Shown one piece after another: positions 15,519 through 18,161 of a stretch of DNA of 18,161 nucleotides (positions are counted from its first letter, which is position 1; every line of letters begins with the position of its first letter). The DNA lies in contig NZ_CAMXYE010000021.1 in assembly GCF_947253055.1 (NCBI RefSeq), forward strand, positions 1 to 18,161, given 5' to 3'. A program made the position numbers and the translations under genes. The DNA comes from an uncultured Arcanobacterium sp. (GTDB taxonomy: Bacteria > Actinomycetota > Actinomycetes > Actinomycetales > Actinomycetaceae). The notes under the pieces were generated by a model. It saw nothing but the letters and a program-made list of their open reading frames with translations. It did not search any database and was not told the DNA's origin.

Positions 15519-15767
15519 ATGGCAGATAAGCCAGAAATGCCGGAGGATGCGTCCGAAATCTCCGATACTGAATGGGCGGAACTGCGGCAAAAATCGCGCC
15601 GGAAAGCGCTTATAGTCGGTTGTGGGCTAGGAGCAATACTGATGACTTTAGGATTTTTTGCCGGCCGGGCGGTGCAAGCGGAAAAAGAACCTCCGGCAGC
15701 TGCCATAGTAGTATTGGACTCGGATTTCTCTTATCTAGGGCTATCTGCCGGAATGGAAAGGATATAG
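15519..15767 (+). CDS. Small single-pass membrane protein, unknown function
   Basis: An 82-residue protein that I do not recognise. Residues 1-22 are acidic (DKPEMPEDASEISDTEWAE). RQKSRRK (24-29) is a basic patch, followed by a hydrophobic segment at about 30-49 (ALIVGCGLGAILMTLGFFAG) that reads as one transmembrane helix. A short tail of about 33 residues follows. The basic patch before the helix predicts a cytoplasmic N-terminus. I chose ATG 15519 because the acidic soluble start looks natural; the purine-rich GGGAAAGAAG upstream is only a fair ribosome site. An in-frame ATG at 15465 would add 18 residues. The stop abuts the next gene's ATG, so the two are likely cotranslated. Confidence 0.65.
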   Translation: MADKPEMPEDASEISDTEWAELRQKSRRKALIVGCGLGAILMTLGFFAGRAVQAEKEPPAAAIVVLDSDFSYLGLSAGMERI

Positions 15768-16277
15768 ATGTTTACTCGCCATAGAGCGTCTTTACCGGAT
15801 TTTATCTATACTGCTGCCGCTCAGCCGCCGCTCGCTGCCTCGGTGCTCGAAACTGCCGCAGATACTGAGCTCTGGCTGGCCGCTTGGCCGCAAAAATTGG
15901 GAATTATCGGCGCCGAGGTATGTGAGTTCATTGAGTGGGCTGATTTCTTGCGGGGGGCATGGGATAGTGAATCACGCACCCTTACCCTCACTTTTGTAAA
16001 TCCAAAGCTAGAGGCACTCATATTCCAATTTCCTGCCGACTATGACGAAACCCTTATTCTTATGATTCGGGAGCGCATTGATCGCTCAGTTGTTTTCCAA
16101 CAGTTTACTGAACTGCCGAGCGGGGGAATTGCGCGCGGGCAAGTGCGGCGCAATGCAGATGAATCACTTTTTACTCAAATAATTGCCGATGCAACTCCTG
16201 CTCCCGAGGATCAAGAAGTTTTGTGGAATTTAGAAGCAGATTTACGGGACGCCGCGGGTCTAAGCGGGGTGGAGTAG
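15768..16277 (+). CDS. Hypothetical soluble protein, 169 residues
   Basis: I do not recognise this protein. It has no signal peptide or membrane segment and is acidic overall. Notable parts are ELWLAAWPQKLGIIGAEVCEFIEWADFLRGAWDSESRTLTLTF cut into short blocks of alternating strand and helix, and an acidic C-terminal region with EDQEVLWNLEADLRDAAGL. The ATG directly follows the TAG of the membrane-protein gene, and AAAGGA lies five bases upstream inside that gene, so the pair is an operon and possibly a functional unit. It follows the rib cluster and precedes tRNA-Asn. Codon use looks like that of its neighbours. Confidence 0.7.
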   Translation: MFTRHRASLPDFIYTAAAQPPLAASVLETAADTELWLAAWPQKLGIIGAEVCEFIEWADFLRGAWDSESRTLTLTFVNPKLEALIFQFPADYDETLILMIRERIDRSVVFQQFTELPSGGIARGQVRRNADESLFTQIIADATPAPEDQEVLWNLEADLRDAAGLSGVE

Positions 16278-16299
16278 GCAGCGATAGTAGGCAACGGTA
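16274..16299. repeat. Tandem 13-bp duplication at a stop codon
   Basis: GTAGGCAGCGATA (16274-16286) is followed directly by GTAGGCAACGGTA (16287-16299), with 11 of 13 identical. The first copy contains the TAG stop of the 169-residue gene (16275-16277). Confidence 0.75.
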
Positions 16300-16334
16300 G
16301 GTGGATTCTCTGGCGTGTTCTTTTCGAGATTTAC

Positions 16335-16352
16335 CTGTGTTGATTAGCACAG
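16335..16352. other. Small hairpin between the hypothetical gene and tRNA-Asn
   Basis: CTGTGTT-GATT-AGCACAG folds into a 7-bp stem with one G-T pair and a 4-base loop. No T tract follows, so a terminator role is uncertain. Confidence 0.3.
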
Positions 16353-16376
16353 TCTACCTAAGCTGCGGTTCAGAAT

Positions 16377-16404
16377 TTGCCTACCGGCAAAAATTTGGTA
16401 TCCT
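16377..16404 (+). promoter_or_regulatory. Promoter of tRNA-Asn
   Basis: TTGCCT (16377-16382), 16 bases, then TATCCT (16399-16404), preceded by TGG, which gives an extended -10. The start would be about 7 bases before the mature tRNA 5' end. Confidence 0.6.
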
Positions 16405-16417
16405 AAATTAGTTCCAA

Positions 16418-16492
16418 TCCTGCGTAGCTCAGCGGCAGAGCTCCCGACTGTTAATCGGGCGGTCGTTGGTTCGAATCCAACCGCAGGAGCCA
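16418..16492 (+). tRNA. tRNA-Asn(GTT), CCA encoded
   Basis: Acceptor stem TCCTGCG pairs with CGCAGGA (16482-16488), discriminator G16489, and CCA is encoded at 16490-16492. The D arm is GCTCAGCGGCAGAGC. The anticodon stem CCCGA/TCGGG closes loop CTGTTAA, with anticodon GTT at 16450-16452. The T arm is GTTGGTTCGAATCCAAC. All parts of the cloverleaf are intact. Confidence 0.98.
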
Positions 16493-16500
16493 TTAGTTTT

Positions 16501-16579
16501 TAGATAGCGCCTAGTTCGCAAATTGTTTCGATTCTAAAATTATTCTGATTCTAGGCAGCGCCCAGCTTTAAAATTATTC
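16501..16579. repeat. Decayed direct repeats after tRNA-Asn
   Basis: TAGATAGCGCCTAG (16501-16514) recurs as TAGGCAGCGCCCAG (16552-16565), and TAAAATTATTC occurs exactly at 16535-16545 and 16569-16579. The spacer seems built from an old duplication of about 34-51 bp. No integrase or attachment-site copy of the tRNA end was seen. Confidence 0.55.
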
Positions 16580-16637
16580 GGCTAAAACTATTCGTCGCTA
16601 AAAAGCGGCTCGAAAAATAATATTTTGGAAAATCCCG

Positions 16638-16643
16638 TAGAAT
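16638..16643 (+). promoter_or_regulatory. -10 box placing the start of def mRNA at its ATG
   Basis: TAGAAT ends seven bases before the A of the def ATG, the usual distance to +1. No Shine-Dalgarno sequence lies before the ATG. Together they predict a leaderless mRNA. No good -35 was seen. Confidence 0.5.
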
Positions 16644-16649
16644 ATAGCT

Positions 16650-17141
16650 ATGACTTATAGAGATATCCGCGTAATTGGCGATCCGGTGCTGCGCACGGTG
16701 TGCAGCCCTATTGAAGAAATAACTCCTGGAATTCACCAGCTGGTAGAAGATCTTTTAGAGACGGTGAATGAAGATGGGCGCGCCGGTTTGGCAGCGAACC
16801 AGATTGGGCAGACCTACCGGGCTTTTTCGTGGAATATCGAAGGGAAACGTGGCTATATTCTAAATCCGGTGATAGTGGAACTTTCGGAAGAGGAATATCA
16901 AGATGGGGAAGAGGGCTGCCTTTCCGTACCCGGCTTATGGTATCCCTGCGAACGAGCCTGGTATGCCAAGGCAGAGGGAATTGATCTTAATGGTGAAAAA
17001 GTGGTGCTAGAGGGGGAGGAAATCTGGGCGCGGCTTATTCAGCATGAAGTGGACCATCTCGATGGCCATATTTACATCGATAGATTACAGCGCAAATATC
17101 GAAAAGCTGCCTTAAAAGAGATGAGTGAGCGCGGCATATAA
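16650..17141 (+). CDS. def: Peptide deformylase
   Basis: Removes the formyl group from new polypeptide N-termini in the cytosol. The 163-residue product has normal length and all three motifs: GRAGLAANQIG (43-53), EGCLSVPG (88-95; metal ligand C90) and QHEVDHLDG (131-139; metal ligands H132 and H136, catalytic E133). The N-terminal RDIRVIGDPVLRTVCSPI is typical. Motif one carries Arg-Ala where many homologues have Gly-Val, as seen in some actinobacterial forms. The ATG has no ribosome-binding site, and TAGAAT sits just upstream, so translation may be leaderless. The last codons are inside a 12-bp tandem duplication, which may have fixed the present C-terminus. Confidence 0.96.
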   Translation: MTYRDIRVIGDPVLRTVCSPIEEITPGIHQLVEDLLETVNEDGRAGLAANQIGQTYRAFSWNIEGKRGYILNPVIVELSEEEYQDGEEGCLSVPGLWYPCERAWYAKAEGIDLNGEKVVLEGEEIWARLIQHEVDHLDGHIYIDRLQRKYRKAALKEMSERGI

Positions 17142-17154
17142 AGCGGCATATAAA
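17131..17154. repeat. Perfect tandem 12-bp duplication at the def stop
   Basis: GCGGCATATAAA occurs at 17131-17142 and again at 17143-17154 without mismatch. The first copy encodes the end of Def and its TAA stop (17139-17141). The perfect identity suggests a recent event. Confidence 0.85.
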
Positions 17155-17256
17155 AGGGTGTGGCGAATAGATTTTTTTGTTAATTGCCGATATTCTAAAA
17201 TCAAGTGACCCGGTTTAGGTGTTAAGGGGAATTTCACCCAAACGCAGGAGGTCACG

Positions 17257-17763
17257 GTGAGCAAAAAATACACCACCCGTGGTGTCATATTTATTCATTC
17301 GGTTCCGCCCGCTGTGCAACCGCACGTAGAGTGGGCTATTACTAGTGTGCTCGGATACCAAGTCTATATTGAGTGGACGAAACAGCCTGCCCTCCCAAAT
17401 ATGAATCGGGGAGAATTATCTTGGACAGGTGAAGCTGGTACCGGCGCTATTTTAGCTTCGGCCTTGAGTGGCTGGGAGCATCTGCGTTTTGAAATCACCG
17501 AAGAAGCTACTCCCATCTCCGACGGTGGGCGCTGGTCTTGTACTCCCGGATTAGGTATTTTCTACGCCCAGACTGATTTAGTAGGAAATGTGGTAGTGCC
17601 CGAAAATCGTATTCGTGCAGCTATCGAACAGTCTGTCGGGGATGCGAACGAATTGCGGCGGCTCCTCGATGTGGCCTTGGGGCAGGCCTGGGACGATGAA
17701 TTAGAAGTATTCCGCTATGCAGGTGCGGGAGCACCAGTACGCTGGCTGCATCGCGTCGGTTAG
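17257..17763 (+). CDS. DUF3145 family protein
   Basis: A 168-residue soluble protein of the actinobacterial DUF3145 family; the molecular role is unknown to me. Recognisable family parts are TTRGVIFIHSVPPAVQPHVEW, ELSWTGEAGTGAILASALSGW, LRFEITEE, LGIFYAQTDLVGNVVVPENR and the C-terminal LGQAWDDELEVFRYAG. The start is GTG with a perfect AGGAGG five bases upstream. In Streptomyces I recall a DUF3145 gene next to the fabD-fabH-acpP-fabF fatty acid genes, which makes the acyl-carrier-like fragment encoded just downstream on the other strand notable. The 115-bp spacer from def holds a T-rich stretch and no convincing promoter. Confidence 0.88.
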   Translation: MSKKYTTRGVIFIHSVPPAVQPHVEWAITSVLGYQVYIEWTKQPALPNMNRGELSWTGEAGTGAILASALSGWEHLRFEITEEATPISDGGRWSCTPGLGIFYAQTDLVGNVVVPENRIRAAIEQSVGDANELRRLLDVALGQAWDDELEVFRYAGAGAPVRWLHRVG

Positions 17764-17766
17764 GAA

Positions 17767-17814
17767 AATAGCGCCTTTGTGGGCGTCTGCGCCTTCGCGG
17801 CCGCTATTGCTTTT
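17767..17814. terminator. Bidirectional terminator between convergent genes
   Basis: AATAGCG (17767-17773) pairs with CGCTATT (17802-17808), with an inner hairpin GGCG-TCTG-CGCC (17782-17793). TTTT follows on the plus strand (17811-17814), and TTTTCC follows the stem on the minus strand. It separates the plus-strand DUF3145 gene from the minus-strand partial gene. Confidence 0.65.
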
Positions 17815-17883
17815 CATATACGGAGAAATTTTGCGCGTATTTTGAGCGCACGAGAATTTACGGGTGTTTTTGCTATGCCGGCG

Positions 17884-18161
17884 CTAGTTATTGAAAAAAT
17901 TAGCTAGTTCCGCGGTAGCTGCGGCCAGAGCATCAGTTTCGGTGGCCGTCGATTTAGCGTTTTCTGCTCCGGAATTTGCTGAGCCTCCAGTAGTACTAGG
18001 TGAAACTAGCGCGGAATCAGGAACGGGAGGGAAATCCTGCATAATGAGTTTCATTAAATCGGCGATAGTGCCGGCCTGGGAAATATCTACGTCTTTTAGT
18101 TGTACTTTACAGAGGCGCTCTAAGGCAGTGGCTAGTACCCAGCGAGAAGGAAGATCGAGGC
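17884..18161 (-). CDS. 3' end of a gene with an acyl-carrier-like segment (5' end outside window)
   Basis: An open frame enters from the right edge (first full codon at 18159) and ends at TAG 17884-17886, giving 91 residues. The first part, LDLPSRWVLATALERL followed by CKVQLKDVDISQAGTIADLMKLI, has the spacing of acyl carrier proteins after the phosphopantetheine serine: helix II, then V-x-L-x-D-x-D-I, then a T-I-x-D-L helix. The serine itself would lie at or beyond the window edge. The final 45 residues are a Ser/Thr/Ala-rich low-complexity tail (SPSTTGGSANSGAENAKS and on) ending LANFFNN. It could be a diverged carrier protein or an unrelated helical protein. Confidence 0.5.
   Translation of the reverse strand, partial: LDLPSRWVLATALERLCKVQLKDVDISQAGTIADLMKLIMQDFPPVPDSALVSPSTTGGSANSGAENAKSTATETDALAAATAELANFFNN

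Noticed and set aside
16418..16650. Integration site at the 3' end of tRNA-Asn
   Set aside because: No second copy of the tRNA end, integrase gene or island genes follow; the next gene is def.
1..18161. A defence, phage or secondary-metabolite system
   Set aside because: Every convincing gene belongs to purine or riboflavin synthesis or protein maturation, or is a small unknown; no hallmark genes of such systems were seen.

Overview
The window looks like one end of an assembled contig from an actinobacterium of moderate GC, possibly Actinomycetaceae. That placement is inferred, not computed. It rests on a DUF3145-family gene (a family I know only from Actinobacteria), several GTG starts with good ribosome sites, and a deformylase gene that looks leaderless. 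The first 52 bases are not genomic: they match an Illumina Nextera/P5 library adapter, so the purL gene at the left edge is cut by the assembly and not by biology.

Left half (53-10835, minus strand): nine purine genes in transcription order purE, purC, purF, purM, purN, purO-like, purH (AICAR transformylase only), purD, purL (partial). Together they cover the route from PRPP to IMP except purB and purK, which are not in the window. The order and enzyme variants resemble sets I know from anaerobic Clostridia: a one-piece PurL, a short PurC, a PurF without the N-terminal cysteine, and a split IMP-forming step with an archaeal-type PurO cyclohydrolase beside a stand-alone transformylase. This suggests the operon was acquired as a block.

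Middle (10836-15164): a divergent spacer, then a plus-strand riboflavin operon ribD-ribE-ribBA-ribH behind a promoter, an FMN riboswitch and an intrinsic terminator. The 5' strand of the riboswitch P1 stem can also pair with the 5' arm and loop of the terminator, which gives a simple attenuation model. The four genes make riboflavin from GTP and ribulose 5-phosphate, apart from the dephosphorylation step.

Right part (15165-18161): a 92-nt inverted-repeat element with its own candidate promoter, two small unknown genes (one encoding a single-pass membrane protein), tRNA-Asn(GTT), peptide deformylase, DUF3145, a bidirectional terminator, and the 3' end of a minus-strand gene with an acyl-carrier-like segment.

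A recurring feature is short imperfect tandem duplication (units of about 10-27 bp) in spacers, often starting at or just after a stop codon, together with low-complexity tails on several enzymes. I found no defence system, phage, CRISPR array or insertion sequence. The most interesting items are the cysteine-less PurF in its alternate purine set, the riboswitch antiterminator pairing, and the unidentified structured element after ribH.
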